Assembly: GCF_023614525.1 (NCBI RefSeq)
Contig: NZ_CP097885.1
Coordinates: 680,501-744,500 of the forward strand
Length of the DNA: 64,000 nucleotides
DNA from: Peptoniphilus genitalis
Lineage (GTDB): Bacteria; Bacillota; Clostridia; Tissierellales; Peptoniphilaceae
Direction: 5' to 3'
Below are positions 1 to 7,706 of this stretch, piece by piece; positions within the stretch are counted from its first letter, which is position 1, and every line of letters starts with the position of its first letter. A program made the position numbers and the translations under genes. Below the pieces are notes generated by a model that did not search any database, was not told where the DNA came from, and saw only the letters and a program-made list of their open reading frames with translations.

Positions 1-444
1 ACGAAGGATAATGGCACTTGAAGCCTTTAGAGATAAAATTGCCGCATCAAGAGTTACGTTAGGTCTTGATTCATAAATTATGGCAATAACTCCCATTGGG
101 ACAGTCTTCTTGCCAATTAAAAGCCCAGCATAGTTTTCTTCCATTGATAGGACCTTGCCCACTGGGTCTTTAAAGTCAATTACCTCGTCAATGGACTTTG
201 CCATGGCTTCGATTCTCTCATAAGTTAAGAGAAGTCTGTCGATTAGGCCTTCTGGCATATTATTTTCTCTACCCTTCTTGATATCCTCTTCATTGGCTCT
301 TAAGATATTTTCCTTTTGGCTTAAGAGGGCCTTCTTGATTTCAAGAAGCATGGCATTTTTTTCCTTAGTTTTTAATTTTTTTAACTTGTAGGAAGCTTCC
401 TTTGCAATCTTCCCCATTTCCTTAACACTTAAAGTATGTTCCAA
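1..444 (-). CDS. proA: Glutamate-5-semialdehyde dehydrogenase ProA, C-terminus cut by window edge
   Basis: This is gamma-glutamyl phosphate reductase, the cytoplasmic second step of proline synthesis, which reduces glutamyl-5-phosphate with NADPH. Only the first 148 codons are visible; the frame runs open off the left edge. The family motif ESRPNVTLDAA is present near residues 113-123. I chose the TTG at 444 because AAGGAG lies 6 nt upstream and the extra residues (EHTLSVKEMGK) resemble the usual ProA N-terminus; the ATG at 417 has a poorer site. The start overlaps the proB stop by 23 nt, so the two genes are translationally coupled in a proBA operon. Confidence 0.93.
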   Translation of the reverse strand, partial: MEHTLSVKEMGKIAKEASYKLKKLKTKEKNAMLLEIKKALLSQKENILRANEEDIKKGRENNMPEGLIDRLLLTYERIEAMAKSIDEVIDFKDPVGKVLSMEENYAGLLIGKKTVPMGVIAIIYESRPNVTLDAAILSLKASSAIILR

Positions 445-1204
445 TTTCTTCTCCTTTAACTATATCTCTTATTATCTTCATCTTTTCTCCAGATCCAATA
501 ACAACTTCTATGTCCTTTTCTATGGCAAGCTTGGCAGCCTTTATCTTGGTGTACATGCCACCTGTTCCAACATTGGATTCAGTTTCCTTTGCCATGCCTT
601 CAACCTCATTTATATCTGCAACCTCGTGGATAATTTTTGCATCAGGATTCTTCCTTGGGTCGTCTGTATAAAGTCCCTCAATATCTGTAAGCATAATAAG
701 TAGGTCTGCCTTAATCATCCTGGCAATTACTGCTGAAAGAGTATCATTGTCCCCAAATTTAATTTCATAAGTTGAAATTGTGTCGTTCTCGTTTATTATT
801 GGTATTACATTCATACCTAAGAGTTTCTCAAAGGTGTTCTCTGCATTGACCCTCATCTCTTGGTCAACTTCTATAGTTCTTGTTAGAAGGACTTGGGCAG
901 AATTGTAGCCATAGGACACAAGAGATCTGTCGTAAATATTTGTAAGGGCAACTTGACCCACAGCTGCAGCAGCTTGCTTGTCAGAAGTTTCTTTGGGTCT
1001 TTCCTTTAGATTTAATTTTGCACGGCCTGCTGCAATGGCACCTGAAGAAACAAGGACAACATCATAACCTTGATTCTTTAAGTTTGCTATCTCAAAGCAG
1101 AGCTCATCAATTTTTTGTAAATTTATTTTTCCATTGTCGTGGGTTATGGAAGATGATCCAACCTTTATCACGACTTTCTTTATTTCTTTTGAAAATTTTC
1201 TCAT
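422..1204 (-). CDS. proB: Glutamate 5-kinase ProB (short form)
   Basis: ProB phosphorylates glutamate to glutamyl-5-phosphate, the committed step of proline synthesis. The amino-acid kinase fold is clear from VVIKVGSSSI near the N-terminus, FGDNDTLSA near residue 150, LTDIEGLYTDDP and GTGGMYTKIKAA. At about 260 residues it is the kinase domain alone; the C-terminal PUA domain of the enterobacterial enzyme is absent, as in many Firmicutes. A GTG at 1213 is in frame, but the ATG at 1204 has AAGGTGG correctly spaced before it. It is first in an operon with proA. Feedback inhibition by proline is family knowledge, not visible here. Confidence 0.95.
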   Translation of the reverse strand: MRKFSKEIKKVVIKVGSSSITHDNGKINLQKIDELCFEIANLKNQGYDVVLVSSGAIAAGRAKLNLKERPKETSDKQAAAAVGQVALTNIYDRSLVSYGYNSAQVLLTRTIEVDQEMRVNAENTFEKLLGMNVIPIINENDTISTYEIKFGDNDTLSAVIARMIKADLLIMLTDIEGLYTDDPRKNPDAKIIHEVADINEVEGMAKETESNVGTGGMYTKIKAAKLAIEKDIEVVIGSGEKMKIIRDIVKGEEIGTYFKC

Positions 1205-1332
1205 TTCAACCACCTTACCTATAATATACTTGAATTTTACACATTAGTAAATATTTTTCTCCCTTGCTAGCAAAATTCAATTAAATAAATAATCATACTA
1301 TATTAAATTTTTCTCGCCTACAATTGCCCTTA

Positions 1333-1341
1333 TGCTATAAT
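1333..1341 (+). promoter_or_regulatory. Extended -10 promoter for the Nfn gene
   Basis: TGCTATAAT, an extended -10 element, starts 30 bp before the TTG start. No convincing -35 hexamer lies 17 bp upstream. Predicted transcription start is near 1348, right at the Shine-Dalgarno GGGAG, so the leader would be very short. Confidence 0.5.
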
Positions 1342-1362
1342 AAGCTTGGGAGTGTGATTATT

Positions 1363-3663
1363 TTGCCTAAAATTTTAAGAAAAAAAGAACTTGCGCCAAA
1401 TATATTTTTATTCGACATATATGCGCCTAAAATTGCAGCCTCTGCAAAACCAGGCCAATTTATTATTTTAATTGCCGACAAGTATTCTGAGAGAATTCCC
1501 CTAACTATTTCTGATTACGACATAGATAGAGGCAGCGTTCAAATAGTTGTCCAAGCTTCTGGTGAATCTACAAAGAAAATTGCAGCCTTTGAAGAAGGCG
1601 AAAGCTTTAAGGACTTTGTTGGACCTCTTGGCCACGCATCAGATTTTTATGATATGGACCTAGAGGACTTAAGGGACAAGAGATACCTATTCGTAGCAGG
1701 TGGAGTTGGTACTGCACCAGTTTATCCCCAAGCTAAGTTTTTCAAAGATAAGGGCCTTCACTGCGACATAATTATTGGAGCAAAGTCCAAGGAATTTGTA
1801 ATCCTTGAAGATGAATTAAAGTCTGTTTGCGACAACCTATACATAGCAACTGATGATGGATCCTATGGATTCAAGGGTCTTGTAACTGACAAAATCGTGG
1901 ATCTTGTGGAAAATGAAAAGAAGCACTACGACCAAGTAGTTTCCATTGGACCTATGATAATGATGAAGTTTGTCTGCCTAACTACTAAGAAGTTCGACCT
2001 TCCAACAACTGTTTCCCTAAACCCAATTATGGTTGATGGAACTGGTATGTGTGGTGCCTGTCGTGTTTCTATAGGTGGGAAAACTAAGTTTGCCTGCGTT
2101 GATGGACCAGAATTTGACGGCCACCTAGTGGACTTCGATTCTGCCATAAAGAGGCAAAGACAATATATAGACAACAAGAAGACTCACACAATAGCTGACC
2201 ATCACTGCACAATGGACCTTGCAGTCTCTGACCACCTAGCTGAGACTTCTGCCCAAGATAATCAAGGTCTTGTAATAAAAAAAGCTGAAGACAGGTTTAA
2301 AAAAGTTCCAATTGCTGAACAAGCACCTGATGAGAGAAATAAAAATTTCAAGGAAGTTTGTCTTGGCTACACTGCAGAAGAAGCAGCCACAGAAGCTTCA
2401 AGATGCCTAAACTGTAAGAAACCTGGCTGCGTTGAAGGCTGCCCAGTTTCCATTGATATCCCTGGCTTCATAAAGGAAATTGCAAGTGGCAACTTCGAAC
2501 AAGCCTACAAGGTTCTTTCCCTTTACACTTCCCTTCCAGCAGTTTGTGGTAGGGTTTGTCCACAAGAATCTCAATGTGAAGAAAGATGTGTCCTCTTAAA
2601 TAGGGGCGACGCAGTTTCCATTGGTAAGCTTGAAAGATTTGCAGCTGACTATGCAAGACGTCACCAAGTCCAAGAAAATTCTGACATCAGAAAGATTGAC
2701 AAGAAGGTTGCAGTGGTTGGAGCAGGTCCAGCTGGTCTTACTTGTGCAGGCGAACTTGCAAAAATGGGCTACGACGTAACAGTTTTTGAAGCCCTTCAAC
2801 AATCTGGTGGAGTTTTAATTTACGGTATTCCAGAATTTAGACTTCCAGACGAAGTCGTTGAGTACGAAGTTGAAAATATTAAAAAGCTTGGAGTTAAATT
2901 TGAAAATAACTTTGTAATAGGAAGGACTGAGACCATAGACGACCTTATCAAGGATGGTTTTGAAGCAGTCTTTATTGGATCAGGCGCCGGCCTACCTAAG
3001 TTTATGAATATTCCTGGTGAAAATCTAAATGGAGTTTATTCAGCCAACGAATTCTTGACAAGGAACAACCTCATGAGGTCCTTTGATGAAGAGTACGACA
3101 CTCCAGTTAATGTAGGAGAAAAAGTTGCAGTTATTGGTGGCGGCAATGTTGCCATGGATGCTGCAAGAGTTGCAAAAAGACTTGGGGCTGATGTTTCAAT
3201 TGTCTATAGACGTACTGAAAAGGAACTTCCTGCAAGGACTGAAGAAGTCCACCACGCTAAGGAAGAGGGCATTAAGTTTGAAATGCTAACTGCTCCTGTT
3301 GAAATCCTTGGAGACGACCAAGGCTGGGTTAAGGGAATGAAGTGCGTGAGAAATGAACTTGGAGAACCCGATGCATCTGGCAGGAGAAGACCTGTTGCCG
3401 TAGAAGGTAGCAACTATGAAGAGGACTTCCAAACAGTTATCATGGCTCTTGGAACAAATCCAAACCCACTAATTTCTTCAACTACAAAGAATCTTGACAT
3501 AGAAAAATGGGGCGGCATCATTGTAAATGAAGAGTCTCAAACATCTCGCCAAGAAATCTTTGCCGGTGGCGATGCAGTTACAGGCTCTGCAACAGTAATC
3601 CTTGCCATGGGTGCTGGTAAAAATGCCGCAAAGTCTATCGATGAATTTTTGAGAAATAAATAA
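1363..3663 (+). CDS. Fused NADH-dependent ferredoxin:NADP+ oxidoreductase (NfnA-NfnB fusion)
   Basis: This single 766-residue chain joins the two Nfn subunits, often annotated as bifunctional dihydroorotate dehydrogenase B NAD-binding subunit/glutamate synthase. Nfn couples NADH and reduced ferredoxin oxidation to NADP+ reduction by electron bifurcation in the cytoplasm. Residues 1-275 are the NfnA FAD/NAD half, with GVGTAPVYPQ and a [2Fe-2S] cysteine cluster (CGACRVSI, near 230). From about 340 comes the NfnB half: cysteine clusters CLNCKKPGC and CGRVCPQESQCEERC, an FAD Rossmann motif (VGAGPAGLTCAGE, near 450) and an NADPH motif (IGGGNVAMDAARVAKR, near 590). The TTG at 1363 follows GGGAG by about 10 nt and gives the family N-terminus PKILRKKELAPN. 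In-frame ATG 1324 is too far upstream of any such homology. Confidence 0.9.
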   Translation: MPKILRKKELAPNIFLFDIYAPKIAASAKPGQFIILIADKYSERIPLTISDYDIDRGSVQIVVQASGESTKKIAAFEEGESFKDFVGPLGHASDFYDMDLEDLRDKRYLFVAGGVGTAPVYPQAKFFKDKGLHCDIIIGAKSKEFVILEDELKSVCDNLYIATDDGSYGFKGLVTDKIVDLVENEKKHYDQVVSIGPMIMMKFVCLTTKKFDLPTTVSLNPIMVDGTGMCGACRVSIGGKTKFACVDGPEFDGHLVDFDSAIKRQRQYIDNKKTHTIADHHCTMDLAVSDHLAETSAQDNQGLVIKKAEDRFKKVPIAEQAPDERNKNFKEVCLGYTAEEAATEASRCLNCKKPGCVEGCPVSIDIPGFIKEIASGNFEQAYKVLSLYTSLPAVCGRVCPQESQCEERCVLLNRGDAVSIGKLERFAADYARRHQVQENSDIRKIDKKVAVVGAGPAGLTCAGELAKMGYDVTVFEALQQSGGVLIYGIPEFRLPDEVVEYEVENIKKLGVKFENNFVIGRTETIDDLIKDGFEAVFIGSGAGLPKFMNIPGENLNGVYSANEFLTRNNLMRSFDEEYDTPVNVGEKVAVIGGGNVAMDAARVAKRLGADVSIVYRRTEKELPARTEEVHHAKEEGIKFEMLTAPVEILGDDQGWVKGMKCVRNELGEPDASGRRRPVAVEGSNYEEDFQTVIMALGTNPNPLISSTTKNLDIEKWGGIIVNEESQTSRQEIFAGGDAVTGSATVILAMGAGKNAAKSIDEFLRNK

Positions 3664-3683
3664 GATAAAAATAAATAAATTAA

Positions 3684-3713
3684 GGGAAGAGTTTTACCTC
3701 TTCCCTATTTTTG
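3684..3713 (+). terminator. Rho-independent terminator after Nfn
   Basis: GGGAAGAG and CTCTTCCC form an 8-bp stem around a 6-nt loop, followed by a short T-rich run. Confidence 0.85.
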
Positions 3714-3751
3714 TGATTAGAATACCCTTGGTTGGAATGGTTATTATAATT

Positions 3752-3861
3752 AAAAAAGCCACCATATAGGTGGCTAAAATATGTATACCAATTGCTTATG
3801 AGTGACGATAACACATATCGCTTACCTAGATAATGGCACTTGAATAAGACTTACTGTTGGT
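3752..3861 (-). ncRNA. Small structured RNA downstream of the DUF3800 gene
   Basis: A complete transcription unit of about 110 nt with no reading frame. It has its own promoter (3868-3896) and ends in a GGTGGC/GCCACC hairpin followed by six U. The body folds into nested helices: P1 pairs 3857-3863 with 3785-3791 (7 bp), P2 3844-3848 with 3795-3799, P3 3837-3840 with 3801-3804, and P4 3816-3821 with 3805-3810 around a UGUGU loop. A 15-nt asymmetric internal strand (3822-3836) is left unpaired. The -35 box lies 4 nt after the DUF3800 stop codon. From memory, several distinct RNA motifs named DUF3800-I and onward have been described next to DUF3800 genes; I cannot tell whether this belongs to one. 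Confidence 0.72.
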
Positions 3862-3867
3862 ATGATT

Positions 3868-3896
3868 ATGATACTTTAAAAATAGAAAAAAGTCAA
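3868..3896 (-). promoter_or_regulatory. Sigma-A promoter of the small RNA
   Basis: TTGACT, exactly 17 bp, then TATCAT. The predicted transcription start is about 3861, where the first helix of the RNA begins. Confidence 0.78.
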
Positions 3897-3899
3897 GTT

Positions 3900-4571
3900 T
3901 TATAGGGGGAATTCAAAAATACATTTTAAGATTCCATTGTCTCTTAAAATTTTAAACTCATCTGCGTAATTACCTGTTTTTAGATGAGAATACAAGATAT
4001 TTGAGAAAACATCAGCGATTTGAATATTTGAGTTATTGGCAGAGTCAAAATATGAAACTGCAAAATTCCCTTGATTAATCCCAGTTATGCAAAGCTCAGT
4101 GTTTAAATAGTCCTCAAGAAAGAATCTCGATTCGGTTCTTTCATTCCTTTCATCAAGTTGTAAAAAATGATTATCACTTGGTATGTAATTATTTCTTATG
4201 AAGTAATCCAGTGCTATTTTTAATAGGTAATTGAAAACTCTAGATGTATTTGAACAAAAAGTATCTTTGAGTCTTGAATTGTCAACTTTTATGTAGAAAA
4301 TACTGAAGTTGCTTTTCCTTGCAAAGAAGTTTACAAATTCCTGTTTCATAGGTTTATCAAAAGCAGAACCTTTTAACTCATGAAATGTTCCATTTAAAAA
4401 CATTTTTTGCCTATTATCTATTCTTTTAAGTTCTTTAAGATTAGAGGCTACAAACCGTTTATAGGATCTTTTTAGAGTATTAGAATTATCTGGAATTATT
4501 AACGTTATAATAAAGTATTCATTTTTAAACTGATTATTAATTGTTCCTGATTCATCGATATATATGTTCAT
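3900..4571 (-). CDS. DUF3800 domain protein (putative RNase H-fold nuclease)
   Basis: This 223-residue cytoplasmic protein has the DUF3800 signature: YIDESG at 4-9, HELKGS at 64-69, QLDER at 138-142 and IQIADVFSN at 183-191. The ordered acidic residues (D6, E7, E65, D140, D187) fit a metal-dependent RNase H-like active site; that activity is inference from the fold, and the role of the family is not established. The start is ATG 4571, preceded by GGAAGGA; longer in-frame starts up to 4694 have no ribosome site and run back over the promoter. It sits alone between core genes, is very AT-rich, and is followed directly by a small RNA, which looks like an acquired module, possibly of defence or toxin-antitoxin type. 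Confidence 0.85.
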   Translation of the reverse strand: MNIYIDESGTINNQFKNEYFIITLIIPDNSNTLKRSYKRFVASNLKELKRIDNRQKMFLNGTFHELKGSAFDKPMKQEFVNFFARKSNFSIFYIKVDNSRLKDTFCSNTSRVFNYLLKIALDYFIRNNYIPSDNHFLQLDERNERTESRFFLEDYLNTELCITGINQGNFAVSYFDSANNSNIQIADVFSNILYSHLKTGNYADEFKILRDNGILKCIFEFPL

Positions 4572-4599
4572 AGTTTGTCCTTCCAGTAAATATATTAAT

Positions 4600-4608
4600 A
4601 TTATATCA
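4600..4608 (-). promoter_or_regulatory. Extended -10 promoter for the DUF3800 gene
   Basis: TGATATAAT on the minus strand, with predicted start near 4593 and a 22-nt leader to ATG 4571. No good -35 is visible. Confidence 0.5.
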
Positions 4609-4611
4609 TAA

Positions 4612-4770
4612 ATGATTAAAATTTTAGGAACTGATAATATAGCCATTGTAAATTTAATATTTACCCATAAGGGCACAAGCAAGTCAATAAACAAGTCTAA
4701 AGACGAATATAGAATATCTTCATCTTATTTTTTATTTGGGAGAACAACAGCTGAGAGGAGAGTAAGCTAA
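4612..4770 (+). other. Unassigned 52-codon open frame overlapping the DUF3800 upstream region
   Basis: An ATG-to-TAA frame encodes 52 residues, ending in FGRTTAERRVS. No ribosome binding site precedes it and I recognise no family. It may be a gene remnant or chance. The rest of the gap, 4771-4998, holds AT-rich DNA with one short hairpin near 4820 and no gene I can support. Confidence 0.15.
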
Positions 4771-4998
4771 TTTACTGTCATGCAAATGATGGCAGATTAT
4801 TCATTTGCCATGGTTCTTGCTAAAACTTTAGCAGGACTTCCTCTTCATTTAAATAAAATAGGCGGTTCATGCTCGAAAAATTGTCATATATAATGCGATA
4901 AATGTAGAATTAAAAAAATAATGTTTTTAAAGTGCAAATAATCTAAAATTAACAAGTTTTTATAAGTTTAGAAATTTTTCCCACTTTCCAATAAAGTC

Positions 4999-5304
4999 CT
5001 ACTTCTTAAAAATACAAAGCCAGACTGCCTCTTTCTGCCATGAAACCTTGTGGATCTCGTGGGGTCTTATTACCAAGCTGTCCCCTTCTCCTAAGTCAAG
5101 TCTCCTTCCATCTTCATATTCTATTTGGGCCTTGCCCCTTAATAAGAATACTATCTCAAGTTCATCTTGGTCATAAAAGCCTGTGACTTGGTCAAGGGAC
5201 ATTGTCCTAATAACTTTTATCCCATCGTCTTCATAAATTTTTTCTTCAATTTCTTCTTCACTAGAAAATCTTATATTTTTAAAAATATTGTATAATTTAT
5301 TCAT
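4999..5304 (-). CDS. Small single-domain cupin protein
   Basis: This 101-residue soluble protein has a cupin core: FYDQDELEIVFLLRGKA, then LDLGEGDSLVIRPHEIHKV around residues 69-87. The usual metal-binding histidines are only partly kept (H83). Such proteins bind small ligands or act as sugar isomerase-like or sensor domains; the substrate is unknown. No Shine-Dalgarno precedes the ATG at 5304, and an extended -10 element sits so close that the mRNA may begin at the start codon. It is divergent from the Nim-like gene at 5382, and the two promoters lie about 40 bp apart. Confidence 0.75.
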   Translation of the reverse strand: MNKLYNIFKNIRFSSEEEIEEKIYEDDGIKVIRTMSLDQVTGFYDQDELEIVFLLRGKAQIEYEDGRRLDLGEGDSLVIRPHEIHKVSWQKEAVWLCIFKK

Positions 5305-5310
5305 AGCTTA

Positions 5311-5319
5311 ATTATAGCA
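5311..5319 (-). promoter_or_regulatory. Extended -10 promoter placing transcription start at the cupin ATG
   Basis: TGCTATAAT on the minus strand. The hexamer ends at 5311, so initiation 6-7 nt downstream falls on about 5304, the A of the start codon. Confidence 0.5.
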
Positions 5320-5355
5320 TTACTTTAAATCTCAATATATAAGACCAAAGTAATT

Positions 5356-5364
5356 TGCTATAAT
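5356..5364 (+). promoter_or_regulatory. Extended -10 promoter for the Nim-like gene
   Basis: TGCTATAAT 18 bp before the start codon. Predicted transcription start is about 5371, at the first base of the Shine-Dalgarno AGAGGTGG. Confidence 0.55.
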
Positions 5365-5381
5365 TATAAGAGAGGTGGAAA

Positions 5382-5858
5382 ATGTTTAGAGAAATGAGAA
5401 GAATAAAGCAAGAGCTTCCCCTTGAAGAAGCTAAGAGCTTGCTTATGAAAAATAAAAGAGGAGTCCTATCCTTTAATGGCGAAGATGACTACCCCTATGC
5501 CATTCCCATAAATTTTTTATATGACGAGGAAGAAAATAAAATTTATTTTCACGGAGCTAAGACTGGCTACAAGCTTGACTGTATCAAGAAAAATAATAAG
5601 GCCTGCTTCGTGACCTATGGTGACCAAGAGCTTTCAGAAAATGGCTGGTCCTACTATCTAAAGAGCCTAGTTGCCTTTGGAGAAATTGAAATCATAAAGG
5701 ACAGAGACCTAGCAGCCCAAAAATTAATAAGACTTGCTTCAAGATATTTCCCATCAATGGAAGAAATAAATGAAGTCATGGAGAGAAGTTTTAAAAACGC
5801 CCTAGTATATTCACTTAACATCCAGCACATGACTTGCAAGAGAGTCCACGAAAAATAA
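5382..5858 (+). CDS. Pyridoxamine 5'-phosphate oxidase-family (NimA-like) flavin protein
   Basis: This 158-residue protein has the split-barrel FMN-binding fold of the Nim/5-nitroimidazole-reductase-like family. Visible markers are RGVLSFNGEDDYPYAIPINF (about 26-45), IYFHGAKTGYKLDCI (about 53-67), and a C-terminal HMTCKR strand. Members bind FMN or F420/haem cofactors and reduce small molecules in the cytoplasm. Whether this one acts on nitroimidazoles cannot be read from sequence. AGAGGTGG precedes the ATG. It is monocistronic, followed by a terminator shared with the convergent transporter gene. Confidence 0.85.
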   Translation: MFREMRRIKQELPLEEAKSLLMKNKRGVLSFNGEDDYPYAIPINFLYDEEENKIYFHGAKTGYKLDCIKKNNKACFVTYGDQELSENGWSYYLKSLVAFGEIEIIKDRDLAAQKLIRLASRYFPSMEEINEVMERSFKNALVYSLNIQHMTCKRVHEK

Positions 5859-5872
5859 AAAATCGCAAGCAA

Positions 5873-5913
5873 AAAACCAAGGTCTTAGTATTACCTAAAA
5901 CCTTGGTTTTATT
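5873..5913. terminator. Bidirectional terminator between convergent genes
   Basis: AAAACCAAGGT and ACCTTGGTTTT pair around a 16-nt loop; A- and T-runs flank both sides, so it can serve both strands. Confidence 0.85.
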
Positions 5914-5914
5914 T

Positions 5915-6871
5915 TTATATATTTAATTCAATTTCTTCTAATTTCTTTTCCCTTTGACTTTCCCTGTAGTGGGCAAAAATTGAACCAATTAGGTTTTGAA
6001 CTACTGAGAAAATTGCTCCTGGTAGTGCTGCAAGTGGGTTCATGGCAAAGTTTGTGTTTGCAAGAACTACTGCAAGACCAGAGTTTTGTGTGCCAACTTC
6101 AATTGAAAGAGTTGACTGCTTGTCGTAGTCAAGTCCCATTAATTTCCCAAGGCCAAGTCCAAGGCCAAGTCCCAAAATGTTGTGGATGATAACTACTCCA
6201 AAGACTAAAAGTCCTGAAGTCATAATTTTTTCTGCATTAAGTCCCACAATAGCTGCGATAATTAGGGCAATCGCCATAGAAGAAATAAGTGGGAAGACAA
6301 AGTCCACCTTCTTAATTCTTTCTCTTAATAGTGCCTTGGCAATAATTCCAAGACCAACTGGCAATACAATTACCTTCACAATAGACATAAACATTGCCAC
6401 AAAGGAAACTTCAACAAGGGATCCCGCCATCATGTAGACAAGAAGTGGCGTCATAATTGGCGCAAGCAAAGTTGAAGCAACTGTCAATAAAACAGAATAA
6501 GCAAGATCGCCTTCTGCAATGTGACTCAATACATTGGAAGCAGTTCCACCAGGGCAAGTCCCAACAAGGATTACGCCAAGGCTTATGTCCTTTGGCAATT
6601 TAAAAATCACTGATAAGAGAAGTGCCAAGAGGGGCATAATTGTGTACTGACAAAGAGCTCCCAAAAATATAAGTTTTGGTGCCTTTAAAAGATTTTTAAA
6701 GTCCTCAACTTCTATGTTAGTTCCCATACCAAACATGGCTGCTGCCAAGAATAGGGCTGTGTAGTTTGTCATTCCCTTAAAGGCATCTGGATACCTCAAG
6801 GCAGTAGCAGATAGTAGCAGGATAATTAGGATCAAGTATTTTTCTATATAAAGTGAAATTTTTCTAAACAA
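5915..6871 (-). CDS. Bile acid:sodium symporter (BASS) family transporter
   Basis: This 318-residue integral membrane protein has 8-10 hydrophobic helices and the family motifs GMGTNIEVEDF near residue 48, GTCPGGTASNVLSHIAEGDLA near 105 and EVGTQNSGLAVVLA near 260. Relatives import bile acids, pantoate or other organic anions with sodium. The TTG start at 6871 lies one base after the panC stop, with GAGGTG within the end of panC as its ribosome site; frames opening further upstream lie inside panC. Because some BASS members carry pantoate, and panC consumes pantoate, this may be a pantoate importer (inference). Confidence 0.87.
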   Translation of the reverse strand: MFRKISLYIEKYLILIILLLSATALRYPDAFKGMTNYTALFLAAAMFGMGTNIEVEDFKNLLKAPKLIFLGALCQYTIMPLLALLLSVIFKLPKDISLGVILVGTCPGGTASNVLSHIAEGDLAYSVLLTVASTLLAPIMTPLLVYMMAGSLVEVSFVAMFMSIVKVIVLPVGLGIIAKALLRERIKKVDFVFPLISSMAIALIIAAIVGLNAEKIMTSGLLVFGVVIIHNILGLGLGLGLGKLMGLDYDKQSTLSIEVGTQNSGLAVVLANTNFAMNPLAALPGAIFSVVQNLIGSIFAHYRESQREKKLEEIELNI

Positions 6872-6872
6872 T

Positions 6873-7706
6873 TTACACCTCGAAGAAAAAGTTGTCAATA
6901 AGTCTAGTTGTGCCAAACCTAACAGCAAGAGCAACAAGGCAGTCCCTGTCAATGACATCCATGTCTTTAATCTCTTCTGTGTCAACAACTTGAACATACT
7001 CAATATCGGCAAGTTCTTCAGTTTTTATTTCATCTTCAATAATCTTAATTAAATCTTCAGCCTTCATGCCCTTTGTCATGGCAGCCCTACCCTTTTCTAG
7101 GGCCCTATGAAGAACTGGTGCAGCCTTTCTCTCTTCTTCAGACAAGTAAACATTCCTTGATGAAATTGCAAGGCCGTCCTCTTCCCTCTTAATTGGGCAA
7201 GGAACAATTTCGATTCCAAAATTCAAATCCTTAACAGCCTTTTTAACAATTAAAAATTGTTGGGCGTCCTTCCTGCCAAAGTAGGCTCTAGTAGGTCTAA
7301 AGATGTTAAATAACTTTGTTAAGACAGTTAAAACTCCCCTAAAGTGAATTGGGCGAGTCTTGCCACATAAGTTGTCCTTTAAATCTTCGATAGTTACATA
7401 AGTTTTGTGATTTTGATAAAACTCCTTTGGGTCTGGTGTGAACACTGCGTCAACTCCAGCCTCTTCACAGAGTTTAAAATCTCTTTCTTCATCTCTTGGG
7501 TAAGATTCATAGTCTTCGCCAGGTCCAAATTGAGTTGGATTTACAAAAATAGACACGACAACAATATCGTTGTTCTTTCTCGCTTCATCAATAAGTGACT
7601 TGTGACCTGCGTGCAAAAATCCCATAGTAGGAACCAAACCCACAGACTTTTGGTAATTTCCCTTGGTAAATTCCAAAGCTTCTTGTACATTTCTTAGTAC
7701 CTTCAT
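6873..7706 (-). CDS. panC: Pantothenate synthetase PanC
   Basis: PanC condenses pantoate and beta-alanine with ATP to give pantothenate, a coenzyme A precursor. The 277-residue protein carries the nucleotidyl-transferase motif VGLVPTMGFLHAGHKSL, VSIFVNPTQFGPGEDY, YFGRKDAQQ and the KMSKS-like region ISSRNVYLS. GGAGAG precedes a double ATG; the second (7706) has the better spacing. No panB, panE or panD is in the window; the neighbouring transporter, overlapping its ribosome site with the panC end, hints that pantoate is taken up rather than made. Confidence 0.95.
   Translation of the reverse strand: MKVLRNVQEALEFTKGNYQKSVGLVPTMGFLHAGHKSLIDEARKNNDIVVVSIFVNPTQFGPGEDYESYPRDEERDFKLCEEAGVDAVFTPDPKEFYQNHKTYVTIEDLKDNLCGKTRPIHFRGVLTVLTKLFNIFRPTRAYFGRKDAQQFLIVKKAVKDLNFGIEIVPCPIKREEDGLAISSRNVYLSEEERKAAPVLHRALEKGRAAMTKGMKAEDLIKIIEDEIKTEELADIEYVQVVDTEEIKDMDVIDRDCLVALAVRFGTTRLIDNFFFEV

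Noticed and set aside
4571-4694. N-terminal extension of the DUF3800 protein to 4694
   Set aside because: It lacks a ribosome site, includes the promoter region, and the family motif YIDESG should be at the N-terminus.
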